A DNA stretch of 64,000 nucleotides from Nocardia acididurans (lineage in GTDB: Bacteria > Actinomycetota > Actinomycetes > Mycobacteriales > Mycobacteriaceae): the NCBI RefSeq assembly GCF_016741815.1, contig NZ_JAERRJ010000009.1, forward strand, positions 1-64,000, in the 5' to 3' direction. The notes under the pieces were generated by a model, which was not told the DNA's origin, ran no database searches, and saw only the letters and a list, made by a program, of their open reading frames with translations. Positions 16,412 through 26,348 of the stretch are shown one piece after another. The translations under genes were made by a program, and so were the position numbers. How positions within the stretch are numbered: the first letter of the stretch is position 1; each line of letters begins with the position of its first letter.

Positions 16412-18808
16412 TCACGGTTCGGAAGCGCCCTCGTCATCATCGCCCAGCTCCGCCAGCACTTCGGCCAGCAGGCGTCCCGCACCGGCCTTGTCCAGCGGAT
16501 TGTTGCCGTTCCCGCACTTCGGTGACTGTACGCAGGACGGGCACCCGCTCGCACATCCGCAGGATCGGATGGCCGCGAGCGTCGCCGTCAGCCAGTGCCG
16601 CAGCCGCGCGAATCCGCGCTCGGCGAAACCGGCTCCACCGGGATGCCCGTCGTAGACGAACACCGTGGGCAGCCCGGTGTCGGGATGTTCGGCGATGGAC
16701 ACTCCGCCGATATCCCATCGATCGCAGGTCGCCACCAGCGGAAGCATCCCGATGGCCGCGTGCTCGGCCGCATGCAGTGCCCCGGCCACGTGCTTGGCGT
16801 CGATTCCGGCCCGCCGCAACAACTCCGGCGTGACCGTGTAGAACACGGCCCGGGTGGGCAGGGTCTGGGCGGGCATGTCCAGCGACACCATGTCGAGCAC
16901 TTCACCGCTGGGCAGCCTGCGCAGATACCCGATGACCTGCCGTGTCACGAACACCCGGCCCAGTGCCGTGGTGACCGTGCCGTGCACGCGCTCCTCGGTC
17001 ACCTCCTCGATCTCGAGGGCGGTCACGGCTCGCGCGCTGGTCGTCCAACCAGGCGTTTCGGCGTGTACCAGCGCGATGCCCTCGTCCAGATCGAGTTCGT
17101 CGACCACATAGCTCTCGCCCTGGTGCAGGTGCACGGCCCCGGGATGCAGGGTGGCCGGCGCCCGCCCGGCGTCGGTGGTGCCGAGCATCCGGCCGGTCTC
17201 GCTCTCGACGATGGCGACGGCCGCGCCTATGCCTCCGCGCACGTCCACCGCATCGTGCGGGTGTGAGTCCGCAGTGACGAACCACCGCGCCGACCCGTCC
17301 CGCCCCGCACCCGGCCGCCGCCGGATCACGCCCTGGCGCGCGAGCCCCGAAAGCAGCTCCCACGCACCGTAATCCAGCACTTCGGCATCGGTGAGCGGCT
17401 GTTCCATGGCCGCGCACAGCAGGTGCGGACCGAGCACGTACGGGTTGTGCGGGTCGGTGATGCTGGCCTCCATAGGCCGCCCCAGCAGCGCTTCGGGATG
17501 GTGCACGAGATAGGTGTCGAGCGGGTCGTCCCGGGCGATGAGCAGCACCAACGATCCCTGGGTGCGCCGCCCGGCGCGCCCGGCCTGTTGCCAGAACGAG
17601 GCGACGGTCCCCGGGTACCCGGCCACCACGACGGCGTCCAGTCCGGCGATGTCCACGCCCAGTTCGAGGGCGTTCGTGGTGGCCGCACCCAGCAGCGATC
17701 CCTCCGACAGCGCGGTCTCCAGCGCCCGCCGATCCTCCGCGAGGTACCCCGATCGGTAGGCCGCGATGCGTTCCGGCAGTGCGGTATCCACCTCCGCGAG
17801 CAGTCGCCGGGTATCCATCGCGATGAGTTCCGCGCCCCGCCGCGACCGCACGAAGGTGAGTGTCCGCGCCCCCTCGGCCACGAGTTCGGCCATGACCTTC
17901 GCGGCCTCGGCCCCCGCGGATCGCCGGATCGCGGCACCGTTTTCGCCGGTCAGGCCCCCGCCGACCAGTGGCGGCTCCCACAGCGCCACGGTCCGCGCGC
18001 CCTGGGGCGACCCGTCCTCGGTGACCGCGGTGCACGGTGCGCCGATGAGTTTCGAGGCCGTATGCGCGGGGTCGCTCGTGGTGGCCGAGCACAGCACGAA
18101 CACCGGGTCGGCTCCGTACCGCTGGGCCATGCGCCGGAGTCGGCGCAGCACCAGGGCCACGTGGGAGCCGAATACGCCCCGGTAGGTATGGCATTCGTCG
18201 ACCACCACATAGCGCAGCTGTCGCAGCAGCCGGCCCCAGCGCTCGTGGGAGCGCAGCATGCCCAGGTGCAGCATGTCCGGATTGGTGAATACCCACCGGG
18301 AGTTGGCGCGTACCCACTGCCGTATCTCCTGCGGTGTGTCCCCGTCGTAGGGGGCGGGGTGAATCCCGCGCAACGGGTCGGCATCGGTGAGTTCGGTGGC
18401 CATCCGCAACTGGTCGGCACCCAGCGCTTTGGTGGGCGACAGGTACAGCGCGGTGGCCCGCGGATCCTGCTGCAGGGCTGTCAGCACCGGCATCTGGTAG
18501 GCCAGCGACTTCCCCGAAGCCGTCCCGGTGCTCAGCACAACATGCCCGCCACCTGCGGCGATGTCCGCAGCCCTGGTCTGGTGCGCCCAGGGTGCGTCGA
18601 CCCCGATGCCCTGTACCGCGGCGCGCACGTCCGCGGATATCCATTCGGGCCATTCCGTGACCTGGGCGGCCCGTGGCGGTAGCTCTCGTACATGGGTGAG
18701 GCGCGGGTCACCGGCGTCGAAGCTGGTTAGGACACGATTCAGCAACGATTGACCGTAGCTGGGGTCGCAGGCTATTTCAGACCGGTCCGTATGGTCGGTG
18801 GCTTTCAT
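16412..18808 (-). CDS. DECH-box superfamily 2 helicase with C-terminal zinc-binding domain
   Basis: A 798-residue helicase of the MrfA/YprA type. The Q-region WAHQ and motif I (STGTASGKS) are followed by motif II VVVDECHTYRG, SAT motif III, and motif VI QQAGRAGRR. The C-terminus has a DUF1998-like cysteine cluster (CGCASGCPSC, then CG) that probably binds zinc. The Bacillus homologue acts in mitomycin-damage repair; actinobacterial members are always next to this Tad locus for reasons unknown. ATG 18808 is preferred to one 22 codons upstream, whose extra residues look non-coding. Confidence 0.9.
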   Translation of the reverse strand: MKATDHTDRSEIACDPSYGQSLLNRVLTSFDAGDPRLTHVRELPPRAAQVTEWPEWISADVRAAVQGIGVDAPWAHQTRAADIAAGGGHVVLSTGTASGKSLAYQMPVLTALQQDPRATALYLSPTKALGADQLRMATELTDADPLRGIHPAPYDGDTPQEIRQWVRANSRWVFTNPDMLHLGMLRSHERWGRLLRQLRYVVVDECHTYRGVFGSHVALVLRRLRRMAQRYGADPVFVLCSATTSDPAHTASKLIGAPCTAVTEDGSPQGARTVALWEPPLVGGGLTGENGAAIRRSAGAEAAKVMAELVAEGARTLTFVRSRRGAELIAMDTRRLLAEVDTALPERIAAYRSGYLAEDRRALETALSEGSLLGAATTNALELGVDIAGLDAVVVAGYPGTVASFWQQAGRAGRRTQGSLVLLIARDDPLDTYLVHHPEALLGRPMEASITDPHNPYVLGPHLLCAAMEQPLTDAEVLDYGAWELLSGLARQGVIRRRPGAGRDGSARWFVTADSHPHDAVDVRGGIGAAVAIVESETGRMLGTTDAGRAPATLHPGAVHLHQGESYVVDELDLDEGIALVHAETPGWTTSARAVTALEIEEVTEERVHGTVTTALGRVFVTRQVIGYLRRLPSGEVLDMVSLDMPAQTLPTRAVFYTVTPELLRRAGIDAKHVAGALHAAEHAAIGMLPLVATCDRWDIGGVSIAEHPDTGLPTVFVYDGHPGGAGFAERGFARLRHWLTATLAAIRSCGCASGCPSCVQSPKCGNGNNPLDKAGAGRLLAEVLAELGDDDEGASEP

Positions 18809-19242
18809 CGAACCGACACCTCGACACGCACACGGGGTGCGAACGGTGTGTGCCTCCACAGGTCTACCTGCCATTTCACTACAGAGTAGCGACCTGGCTC
18901 ACACCCGGTTTGCCAGATGCTCGCTCTGTTATTCGGAAGCAAACCAACTTCGAGTACGGATTTGGGCATTACGCCCCTCACCTGCACATTCGCAAGATCA
19001 ACTTTTTTGCAAATTGTGGGTAACTCGGCTGTTGAATTGCGCGAAGACATGGTTCACTGGTTCCTGGTCGCAAGCTTCTGTGTTCGAGGGACGGATCCAA
19101 AGTCCAAACCATCAGCAGGATCGATGTTGCGAACGGTGTACTGGGTGCTTTCCTGCAGGGGGAACAGAGTACAGCGGTCTCAACGGACCCGGTGGACGAA
19201 CCTACTTGTCCGCCGTTCCGGTATGGAAAGAGAAGGAACAGA
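18809..19242. promoter_or_regulatory. Divergent promoter region and long cspA leader
   Basis: 434 bases of relatively AT-rich DNA between the helicase and cspA. Close to cspA a two-step inverted repeat (AACGG near 19179 with CCGTT at 19213; inner GGAC-AA/TTGTCC) precedes the ribosome site GAGAAGGAA. A long structured leader is usual for cold-shock genes, where it senses temperature. Exact promoter boxes could not be assigned. Confidence 0.4.
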
Positions 19243-19446
19243 ATGGCACAGGGAACTGTGAAGTGGTTCAACGCGGAGAAGGGGTTCGGCTTCATCGCGC
19301 CCGAGGACGGCTCCGCTGACGTCTTCGTCCACTACTCCGAGATCCAGGGAACGGGCTTCCGCACCCTCGAGGAGAACCAGAAGGTCGAATTCGAGGTCGG
19401 CCAGGGCACCAAGGGCCCGCAGGCCACTGGTGTTCGCGCGCTCTGA
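19243..19446 (+). CDS. cspA: Cold-shock protein, CspA family
   Basis: A 67-residue single cold-shock domain binding single-stranded nucleic acid. RNP1 (KGFGFIAP) and RNP2 (VFVHYSEI) are intact. The N-terminus MAQGTVKWFNAEKGFGF is the family hallmark. ATG 19243 follows a strong GAGAAGGAA ribosome site. Acts as an RNA chaperone in the cytoplasm. It sits between the DECH helicase and topA as in mycobacteria. Confidence 0.96.
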   Translation: MAQGTVKWFNAEKGFGFIAPEDGSADVFVHYSEIQGTGFRTLEENQKVEFEVGQGTKGPQATGVRAL

Positions 19447-19470
19447 TAGCGGGCCTACCCCATAAGGTTC

Positions 19471-19502
19471 CGTCCCCCATCGCCACCCGGCGGTGGGGGA
19501 CG
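19471..19502 (+). terminator. Hairpin terminator of cspA
   Basis: A 14-base stem (CGTCCCCCATCGCC with a complement containing one G-T pair) closes a four-base loop, 24 bases after the cspA stop. There is no T-run. Confidence 0.6.
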
Positions 19503-19687
19503 ACCCATATCTGGACCCATTACACTCGATCACAACCCGGGGCCACATCGCCGCTGCAGCCGAGACGCAGCCATTGAACAGGGTATAAACGTTGCTGGCA
19601 GCGATATCAGTAGTCGCCGCCGCTTGCCCCAGCCGCGTATCGCGCGCACCAGCGCCGCGCGGATCGACAGGAAAGGTGTGTTCGCCG

Positions 19688-22609
19688 GTGGCAACACGAG
19701 ACCGCGGTGCAGCGCCGAATTCAGCACCCGACCAGGGCCGTAACCTGCGTCGTCTCGTGATCGTGGAGTCGCCGACGAAGGCCAAGAAGATCGCGCCCTA
19801 TCTGGGCCGCGGCTATGTCGTCGAGGCGTCCGTCGGTCATATTCGCGACCTGCCGCGTGGTGCGGCGGATGTACCCGCGAAATATAAGGGACAGCAGTGG
19901 GCCCGCCTCGGCGTCGACGTCGACAACGACTTCGAGCCCATCTACGTGGTCAGCCCGGATAAGAAGGCCAAGGTCGGCGAGCTGAAGAGCCTGCTCGCCG
20001 ATGCCGACGAGCTCTACCTCGCCACCGACCCCGACCGCGAGGGCGAGGCCATCGCGTGGCATCTGCTGGAGACGCTGAAGCCGAAGGTGCCGGTCCGGCG
20101 CATGGTGTTCCACGAGATCACCGAGTCCGCGATCCAGGCCGCCGCGGCCGACACGCGCGAACTGGACAAGGATCTGGTCGACGCGCAGGAGACGCGGCGC
20201 ATCCTGGACCGGTTGTACGGCTACGAAGTGTCGCCGGTGCTGTGGAAGAAGGTCATGCCGCGGTTGTCGGCGGGCCGTGTGCAGTCCGTGGCGACTCGCG
20301 TCATCGTGCAGCGCGAGCGGGAGCGCATGGCGTTCCGGTCCGCGGAGTACTGGGATATCGCGGCCAAGCTCGACGCGGGCGATCAGGGCGAGGGAAACCC
20401 GCGGGTCTTCGGCGCGCGCCTGGTCACCGTCAACGGTTCCCGGGTGGCGAGCGGGCGCGACTTCGGATCCGACGGGCAGTTGAAGTCCGCGTCCGGCGTG
20501 GTCGTGCTGGATGCCGGCTATGCCCAGCGGCTCGCGGAATCGCTGAACGGGGTGGATTTCACCGTCAGCTCGGTCGAGTCCAAGCCGTACACGCGCAAGC
20601 CGTACGCGCCGTTCATGACCTCGACGTTGCAGCAGGAGGCGGCGCGCAAGCTGCGCTTCACCTCCGAGCGCACCATGCGGGTGGCGCAGCGACTGTACGA
20701 AAACGGCTACATCACCTACATGCGTACCGACTCGACCACGCTGTCGGATTCCGCGATCCAGGCGGCGCGGGCGCAGGCGACGCAGCTGTACGGCGCGGAG
20801 TACGTGAGCCCGACGCCGCGGCAGTACACCCGCAAGGTGAAGAACGCGCAGGAGGCACACGAGGCGATCCGCCCCTCCGGTGACGTGTTCATGACGCCGG
20901 GCCAGCTGCATTCGCGGGTCGACAATGACGAGTTCCGCCTGTACGAGCTGATCTGGCAGCGCACGGTGGCCTCGCAGATGCAGGACGCGCGCGGCACCAC
21001 GCTGACGGTCCGGGTCACCGGTAACGCGACCTCCGGTGAGGAGTGCGTGTTCTCGGCGTCGGGCCGGACCATCACCTTCGCGGGCTTCCTGAAGGCGTAC
21101 GTGGAGAGTGTCGACGAGGAGGCGGGCGGCCAGTCCGACGACGCCGAGTCGCGCCTGCCCGCGTTGACCGAGGGCCAGGGCGTGTCGGCGGTGGAGCTGG
21201 CGCCGGACGGGCACACCACCAATCCGCCGCCGCGATTCACCGAAGCGTCGCTGATCAAGACGTTGGAAGAGCTCGGCATCGGCCGCCCTTCCACGTACTC
21301 CTCGATCATCAAGACGATTCTCGATCGCGGGTACGTGTACAAGCGCGGTAGCGCGCTGGTGCCGTCGTGGGTGGCGTTCGCGGTGATCGGTCTGCTGGAG
21401 GCGCACTTCGGGCGGCTGGTGGACTTCGACTTCACCGCGGCCATGGAGGATGATCTCGACGCCATCGCAGGTGGCCGCGAGCAGCGCGGAAACTGGTTGT
21501 CCTCCTTCTATTTCGGTGGCGATCACGGTGCCGACGGTTCGGTGGCTCGCGAGGGCGGCCTCAAGCGCATGGTCGGGGATCGTCTCGACGGGATCGATGC
21601 GCGAGAAGTCAACTCCATCAAGCTTTTCAGCGATGACGAGGGCCGCGACGTGGTGGTCCGGGTCGGCAAGTTCGGCCCGTACCTGGAGCGTATGGTCGTC
21701 AATCCCGATGACCCGCAAGGGGATCCGGTGTCGCAGCGGGCGAACCTGCCCGATGAGCTGCCGCCGGACGAACTGACCCCGGAGGTCGCGGAGAAGCTGT
21801 TCGCGACGCCGCAGGAGGGTCGCTCGCTGGGTGTGGATCCGGCGACCGGGCACGAAATCGTCGCCAAGGAAGGACGTTTCGGTCCGTACGTGACCGAGAT
21901 CCTGCCGGAGCCGGCGGAGGAGCCGGAGGCGAAGAAGTCCGCGAAGAAGGTGGCCGCGCCCAAGCCGCGCACCGGATCTCTGTTCAAATCCATGGATTTG
22001 GGCACGATCACGCTCGACGACGCGTTGAAGCTGCTGTCGCTGCCGCGTGTGGTGGGTGTGGATCCCGAGTCGAACGCGGAGATCACCGCGCAGAACGGGC
22101 GCTATGGCCCGTATCTGAAGAAGGGCACCGATTCGCGGTCGCTCACCGGTGAGGATCAGATCTTCACGGTGACGCTGGAGGAGGCGCTCAAGATCTACGC
22201 GGAGCCCAAGCGGCGCGGCGGGCAGTCGGCCAGTGCGCCGCCGCTGCGGGAGCTGGGTGTGGATCCGGTGTCGGAGAAGCCGATGGTGATCAAGGACGGC
22301 CGGTTCGGTCCGTATGTCACCGACGGCGAGACCAATGCCAGCCTGCGCAAGGGCGACGAGGTCGAGTCGATCACCGACGAGCGGGCTTCCGAGCTGCTGG
22401 CGGATCGGCGGGCACGCGGTCCGGTGAAGAAGACGGCCAAGAAGACCGCGAAGAAGGCGCCCGCGAAGAAGGCCGCGGCGTCGGCGACCAAGGTGGTCAA
22501 GAAGGCGGCGGCGAAGAAGGCGGCGGCCAAGACGGCCGACGGGTTGACGACGAAGAAGGCCGCGGCGAAGAAGACGGCCGCCAAGAAGACCGCTTCCGCC
22601 AAGTCCTGA
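19688..22609 (+). CDS. topA: DNA topoisomerase I
   Basis: Type IA topoisomerase relaxing negative supercoils, 973 residues. The TOPRIM domain begins RRLVIVESPTKAKKIA and has the acidic DPDREGEAIAWH. The active-site tyrosine is in ITYMRTDSTTLS. Actinobacterial C-terminal repeats follow (NGRYGPYLKKG, DGRFGPYVTDG). The last ~60 residues are a Lys/Ala tail (KKTAKKAPAKKA) that promotes processivity in mycobacterial TopA. GTG 19688 is chosen because GGAAAGG lies upstream and the tail before RRLVIVES then has normal length. Confidence 0.96.
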   Translation: MATRDRGAAPNSAPDQGRNLRRLVIVESPTKAKKIAPYLGRGYVVEASVGHIRDLPRGAADVPAKYKGQQWARLGVDVDNDFEPIYVVSPDKKAKVGELKSLLADADELYLATDPDREGEAIAWHLLETLKPKVPVRRMVFHEITESAIQAAAADTRELDKDLVDAQETRRILDRLYGYEVSPVLWKKVMPRLSAGRVQSVATRVIVQRERERMAFRSAEYWDIAAKLDAGDQGEGNPRVFGARLVTVNGSRVASGRDFGSDGQLKSASGVVVLDAGYAQRLAESLNGVDFTVSSVESKPYTRKPYAPFMTSTLQQEAARKLRFTSERTMRVAQRLYENGYITYMRTDSTTLSDSAIQAARAQATQLYGAEYVSPTPRQYTRKVKNAQEAHEAIRPSGDVFMTPGQLHSRVDNDEFRLYELIWQRTVASQMQDARGTTLTVRVTGNATSGEECVFSASGRTITFAGFLKAYVESVDEEAGGQSDDAESRLPALTEGQGVSAVELAPDGHTTNPPPRFTEASLIKTLEELGIGRPSTYSSIIKTILDRGYVYKRGSALVPSWVAFAVIGLLEAHFGRLVDFDFTAAMEDDLDAIAGGREQRGNWLSSFYFGGDHGADGSVAREGGLKRMVGDRLDGIDAREVNSIKLFSDDEGRDVVVRVGKFGPYLERMVVNPDDPQGDPVSQRANLPDELPPDELTPEVAEKLFATPQEGRSLGVDPATGHEIVAKEGRFGPYVTEILPEPAEEPEAKKSAKKVAAPKPRTGSLFKSMDLGTITLDDALKLLSLPRVVGVDPESNAEITAQNGRYGPYLKKGTDSRSLTGEDQIFTVTLEEALKIYAEPKRRGGQSASAPPLRELGVDPVSEKPMVIKDGRFGPYVTDGETNASLRKGDEVESITDERASELLADRRARGPVKKTAKKTAKKAPAKKAAASATKVVKKAAAKKAAAKTADGLTTKKAAAKKTAAKKTASAKS

Positions 22610-22692
22610 CCGTTTTCCGCCGAGGGGTCCTCTCCGTCGGTGCCTTCCCGTAGCTTGTCACCACGGGAAACGCACCAGCGGAAGGACTTTCG

Positions 22693-23193
22693 ATGACCGA
22701 TCGGGAGCGCGAGGACCTCATCACCCATATGGCCGATCAGCGCAGGCTGTTCCAGATCACCGTGCGCGGCATCGACGACGATCAGGCCCGGCAGCGCACC
22801 ACGGTCAGTGAGCTGACCCTGGGCGGGTTGCTCCATCACATCATCGCCACCGAACGGCACTGGACGACCGTGCTCATCGAACGGGACGAGACCGCGGAAT
22901 TCGATGTGTCCGAACTGGATTCGGCGCATCGCATGGCTCCGGAGGAGACGGTTTCGGGTCTGCTCGCGGAGTGGGACGCGCTCGCCGATCAGACCGAGAA
23001 GCTGATCCGCGAGCTCGACAGCTTCGACGCCCGGGTTCCGATTCCGACCGCGCCGTGGGCGCCGGAGCGGCAGTACTGGCCGGTGCGGCATGTGCTGTAC
23101 AACCTCTTCCGTGAGTTCGCCCACCACAGCGGTCATGCCGACATCATCCGGGAGGCGCTGGACGGCGCGAACACCACGCAGCAGCGGGTCTGA
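22693..23193 (+). CDS. DinB/DUF664-family protein
   Basis: A 166-residue four-helix-bundle protein of the DinB/mycothiol-dependent enzyme superfamily. The metal-binding pattern is visible as His in GGLLHHIIATERHW and in EFAHHSGHADIIRE. Members are often thiol-dependent transferases or hydrolases; the substrate here is unknown. ATG 22693 has a GGAAGGA ribosome site. It replaces the adenylate cyclase gene found between topA and holB in M. tuberculosis. Confidence 0.85.
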   Translation: MTDREREDLITHMADQRRLFQITVRGIDDDQARQRTTVSELTLGGLLHHIIATERHWTTVLIERDETAEFDVSELDSAHRMAPEETVSGLLAEWDALADQTEKLIRELDSFDARVPIPTAPWAPERQYWPVRHVLYNLFREFAHHSGHADIIREALDGANTTQQRV

Positions 23194-23262
23194 TCCGGCG
23201 CGTCGGAGGGTCGGGCCGGAGCGTCGGTCCGGCTGTCGGTGCCGGCCGCTAGGGTGTACGAC

Positions 23263-24477
23263 GTGGCGGGTGTCTTCGATCGACTGGTCGGCCAGGATGC
23301 GGTCGAGTCCGAACTGACCGCTGCCGCGGTGGCCGCGCGGGGCGGGGCGGGTTCGTCCTCGGCAATGACGCATTCGTGGCTGTTCACCGGGCCGCCCGGT
23401 TCGGGGCGTTCGGTGGCCGCGGTGTGTTTCGCGGCGGCGCTGCAGTGCACCGATCCGGAGCAGCCGGGTTGCGGGCGCTGTCACGCGTGCACCACCGTCA
23501 TGGCCGGAACGCACGGTGACGTGCGCCGCGTAGTCCCCGAGGGCCTGAGTATCGGCACCAAGGAGATGCGCGAGATCGTGCAGGTGGCCTCGCGCCGCCC
23601 GAGTACCGGCCGCTGGCAGGTCGTCGTCGTGGAAGATGCCGACCGCCTCACCGAAGCCGCCGGCAATGTGCTGCTCAAGGTGGTCGAAGAGCCCCCGGAG
23701 CGCACCGTCTTCCTGCTGTGCGCCCCCTCGGTCGACCCCGAGGACATCTCGATCACCCTCCGATCCCGCTGCCGCCACGTGCATTTGGCGTCCCCGTCGG
23801 TCGAGGCCGTGGCGCGTGTCCTGCACGAGACCCACGGTTTGGACGCGAAAACCGCCCAGTGGGCCGCCTCCATCAGCGGCGGCCACGTCGGCCGCGCCCG
23901 CCGCCTCGCCACCGACGACGACGCCCGCGCCCGCCGCAAGAAGGCCCTGGCCCTGGTGGCCGCCACCGCCCGCCCCGCGGCCGCCTACGCCGCCGCCGAC
24001 GACCTGGTGAAATCCGCCGACGACGAGGCCAAACAGGTCAGCGCCGAACGAGACGAGAAGGAACGCGACGAACTCGCGGTCGCCCTCGGCGCGGGCGGCA
24101 CCGGCAAGGGCGCGGCCTCCGCGACCCGCGGTTCGGCGGGCGCTCTCAAGGAACTCGAGAAACGCCAGAAGTCCCGCGCCACCCGCACCGGCCGTGACGC
24201 GCTGGACCGCGCGCTGATCGACGTCGCCGGCCTCTATCGTGACGCCCTGGCCGTCCGCTTCGGCGCCGCGACCGCCGACTCCAAGTCCGGCGTGGCCCTC
24301 ACCCACCCCGACATGGCCGACCAGATCCGCGAACTCGCCGAGGACATCCGCCCCGAGGGCCTGCTCCGCTCGATCGAGGCCGTCCTGGACTGCCGCGAAG
24401 CCCTCGACACCAACGTCAAACCCCGCTTCGCCGTCGCGGCCATGGTCGCAACCCTCATGGCCGCCCGCTCCTCCTGA
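23263..24477 (+). CDS. holB: DNA polymerase III delta-prime subunit
   Basis: Clamp-loader subunit of 404 residues. AAA+ features: Walker A variant TGPPGSGRS, zinc-ribbon CGRCHAC, Walker B VEDADRLTE, and the sensor region TLRSRCRHVHL. The GR instead of GK in the P-loop agrees with the non-hydrolysing role of delta-prime. GTG 23263 follows TAGGGT by seven bases with no Shine-Dalgarno site, so the transcript is probably leaderless. Confidence 0.93.
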   Translation: MAGVFDRLVGQDAVESELTAAAVAARGGAGSSSAMTHSWLFTGPPGSGRSVAAVCFAAALQCTDPEQPGCGRCHACTTVMAGTHGDVRRVVPEGLSIGTKEMREIVQVASRRPSTGRWQVVVVEDADRLTEAAGNVLLKVVEEPPERTVFLLCAPSVDPEDISITLRSRCRHVHLASPSVEAVARVLHETHGLDAKTAQWAASISGGHVGRARRLATDDDARARRKKALALVAATARPAAAYAAADDLVKSADDEAKQVSAERDEKERDELAVALGAGGTGKGAASATRGSAGALKELEKRQKSRATRTGRDALDRALIDVAGLYRDALAVRFGAATADSKSGVALTHPDMADQIRELAEDIRPEGLLRSIEAVLDCREALDTNVKPRFAVAAMVATLMAARSS

Positions 24478-24624
24478 CCCGTGGACCCTTTCATTACGAG
24501 TGAACTGCTCCACGGACCGGCCACCGCGGTCGTCCGGGCAGGCAGGAGGACCGTCGGCGTGATCACGACCACGCGTTTTCGCGATCCGGGCGCGAGACGA
24601 TAGACTCGCACCGCCGGAAGGCAC

Positions 24625-24700
24625 GCCGCCTTAGCTCAGTCGGTAGAGCGCTTCACTCGTAATGAAAAGGTCGGGGGTTCGATTCCCCCAGGCGGCTCCA
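24625..24700 (+). tRNA. tRNA-Thr (anticodon CGT)
   Basis: A complete cloverleaf: acceptor GCCGCCT/AGGCGGC, D-arm GCTC/GAGC, anticodon loop CTCGTAA with anticodon CGT, T-arm GGGGG-TTCGATT-CCCCC, discriminator T and encoded CCA (24698-24700). The top pair of the anticodon stem (27-43) is a C-A mismatch; E. coli tRNA-Thr(CGT) also lacks this pair. Confidence 0.96.
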
Positions 24701-24716
24701 CTCCCTTCATGGATCA

Positions 24717-24742
24717 GGCTCGGCTTTGTGCCGGGCCTTTTT
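24717..24742 (+). terminator. Rho-independent terminator after tRNA-Thr
   Basis: An eight-base stem (GGCTCGGC/GCCGGGCC with one G-T pair) with a five-base loop is followed by TTTTTC, 16 bases after the tRNA. It is the only site in the window with a clear T-run after a strong stem besides the one at 41.6 kb. Confidence 0.85.
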
Positions 24743-24912
24743 CTTTGCGCGGGGGTGCGGGAAGTTGGGTTCGGGGTGAGGGGAACCCTGGGCGGGGATA
24801 ATGGGATTTGCGAGTCTGACTGTGTGGGAACCGGTGCGGGGCTTGGGTGTTCGGATGTCTCGTGCGGGTGGGCTGGAGTTTTCCGTTTTCCGAGACCAGG
24901 GCAGGGTGCCGC

Positions 24913-26331
24913 ATGACCGCTGTTTCCGTGCACGCCGGGGGCGTGTTCGATTCTGTTGCCGAGGCTGTCGGTAATACGCCGCTGGTGCGGTTGAACCGGG
25001 TGGTGGATGACATTCGGGCGACGGTGTACGTGAAGCTCGAGTATCTGAATCCTGGTGGGAGCGTGAAGGATCGGGCTGCTCGGGGGATGCTGCTGGCGGC
25101 CGAGGAGGCGGGCGCGCTACGGGCGGGCGGGACGGTGGTGGAGGCCAGTTCGGGGAATACCGGGCTGGGGCTGGCGGCGTTGGCGGCCGCGCGCGGGTAT
25201 CGCAGCGTGGTGGTGGTGCCGGACCGGGTGAGTCCGGAGAAGATCGCGCTGCTGCGGGCCTACGGGGCGGAGGTGCATCTCACGCCGGGGTTGCGGCCGG
25301 TGGGGCATCCCGAGCATCTGCGGAGTGTGGCGCTGCGGCTCACGGAGGAGATTCCGGGGGCCTGGTTCGCGGGGCAGTACGACAATCCTGCCAATCCGGC
25401 GGCGCACCGGGTTACCACCGGGCCGGAGATCTGGGCTCAAACCGGTGGGCGCATAACGCATTTCGTGGCGGGGGTCGGCACCGGGGGGACGATTACGGGT
25501 ACCGGGTCCTATTTGAAGGAGGCATCCGGCGGGGCGGTTCGGGTGATCGGCGCGGATCCGGAGACTTCGGTGTACGGCGGTGGCGACGGGCGGATCTGGT
25601 ACGTCGAGGCGGTCGGGCACTTCCGGCATCCGGAGACCGAGCCGGATCTGTGGCCGGAGTCGTACGACCCGGAGGTGGTGGACGGGGTCGAGAGCATTCC
25701 GGACGCGGAGGCCATCGCGCTGCTGCACCGCATCGCACGGGAGGAGGGGCTGCTGCTGGGCGGGTCGTCGGGGACGGCCGTCGCGGCGGCGCTGCGCACC
25801 GCGCGGGAACTCGGGCCGGACGATGTGGTGGTCGTCATCGCACCGGATTCCGGCCGGGCCTACCTGTCGAAGTACTACAACGATGAATGGCTGGGCGCGT
25901 TGGGATTTCCGCTCACCGCGCCCGGAGCGGAACACACTGTCGGAGCGGCGCTGGGTGACCCGGCCCGGTTGCCGCCGCCGGTGGTGGTGCCGTCCGGAGC
26001 GACGGTCGGCGAGGCGCGGGAGCAGCTCCGACGGTTCCCCGTGCTGCCGGTGTTGTTGCAGCGCAAGGCAACCGGTCCCGTGGTGGCGGCCGAGCTCCTC
26101 GGTGCGGTGAGCGCGTCCGGCCTGGCGGACGCGCCCGCCGCCGATCCGGTGACGGCGCACCTCGCCCCCGCCCTACCTGTGGTGGGAACGACCGAACCCC
26201 TGGCACGTGCGGTGGCGCGCACAGCCGGGCACACCGGTCCGATCCTCCTGGCGGACCGAGGGCAGGTCGTCGCCGTCATCGATACCTTGGCTGTGCCCGC
26301 GGAGCAGCCTGCTGGTCCAGCCGTCGGCTGA
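24913..26331 (+). CDS. Cystathionine beta-synthase-like PLP enzyme with C-terminal CBS region
   Basis: A 472-residue fold-type II PLP enzyme. The PLP lysine is in NPGGSVKDRAA, the substrate loop is SSGNTG, and the phosphate loop is GVGTGGTITGTG. After residue ~340 a region with weak CBS-domain character (REQLRRFPVLPVLL, LADRGQVVAVIDTL) matches the layout of cystathionine beta-synthase. It could equally be a cysteine synthase with a regulatory tail. ATG 24913 follows a weak AGGGCAGG-like ribosome site; an upstream in-frame ATG at 24847 is less likely. Confidence 0.85.
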   Translation: MTAVSVHAGGVFDSVAEAVGNTPLVRLNRVVDDIRATVYVKLEYLNPGGSVKDRAARGMLLAAEEAGALRAGGTVVEASSGNTGLGLAALAAARGYRSVVVVPDRVSPEKIALLRAYGAEVHLTPGLRPVGHPEHLRSVALRLTEEIPGAWFAGQYDNPANPAAHRVTTGPEIWAQTGGRITHFVAGVGTGGTITGTGSYLKEASGGAVRVIGADPETSVYGGGDGRIWYVEAVGHFRHPETEPDLWPESYDPEVVDGVESIPDAEAIALLHRIAREEGLLLGGSSGTAVAAALRTARELGPDDVVVVIAPDSGRAYLSKYYNDEWLGALGFPLTAPGAEHTVGAALGDPARLPPPVVVPSGATVGEAREQLRRFPVLPVLLQRKATGPVVAAELLGAVSASGLADAPAADPVTAHLAPALPVVGTTEPLARAVARTAGHTGPILLADRGQVVAVIDTLAVPAEQPAGPAVG

Positions 26332-26348
26332 CGATCCGCCGCAAGGGA

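Noticed and set aside
19721..21853. 710-codon minus-strand frame inside topA
   Set aside because: Antisense to a clear topoisomerase I; His/Arg/Gly-rich with no motifs.
22195..24624. 809-codon minus-strand frame over topA's end, the DinB gene and holB
   Set aside because: It crosses three recognisable genes on the other strand and has no domain.
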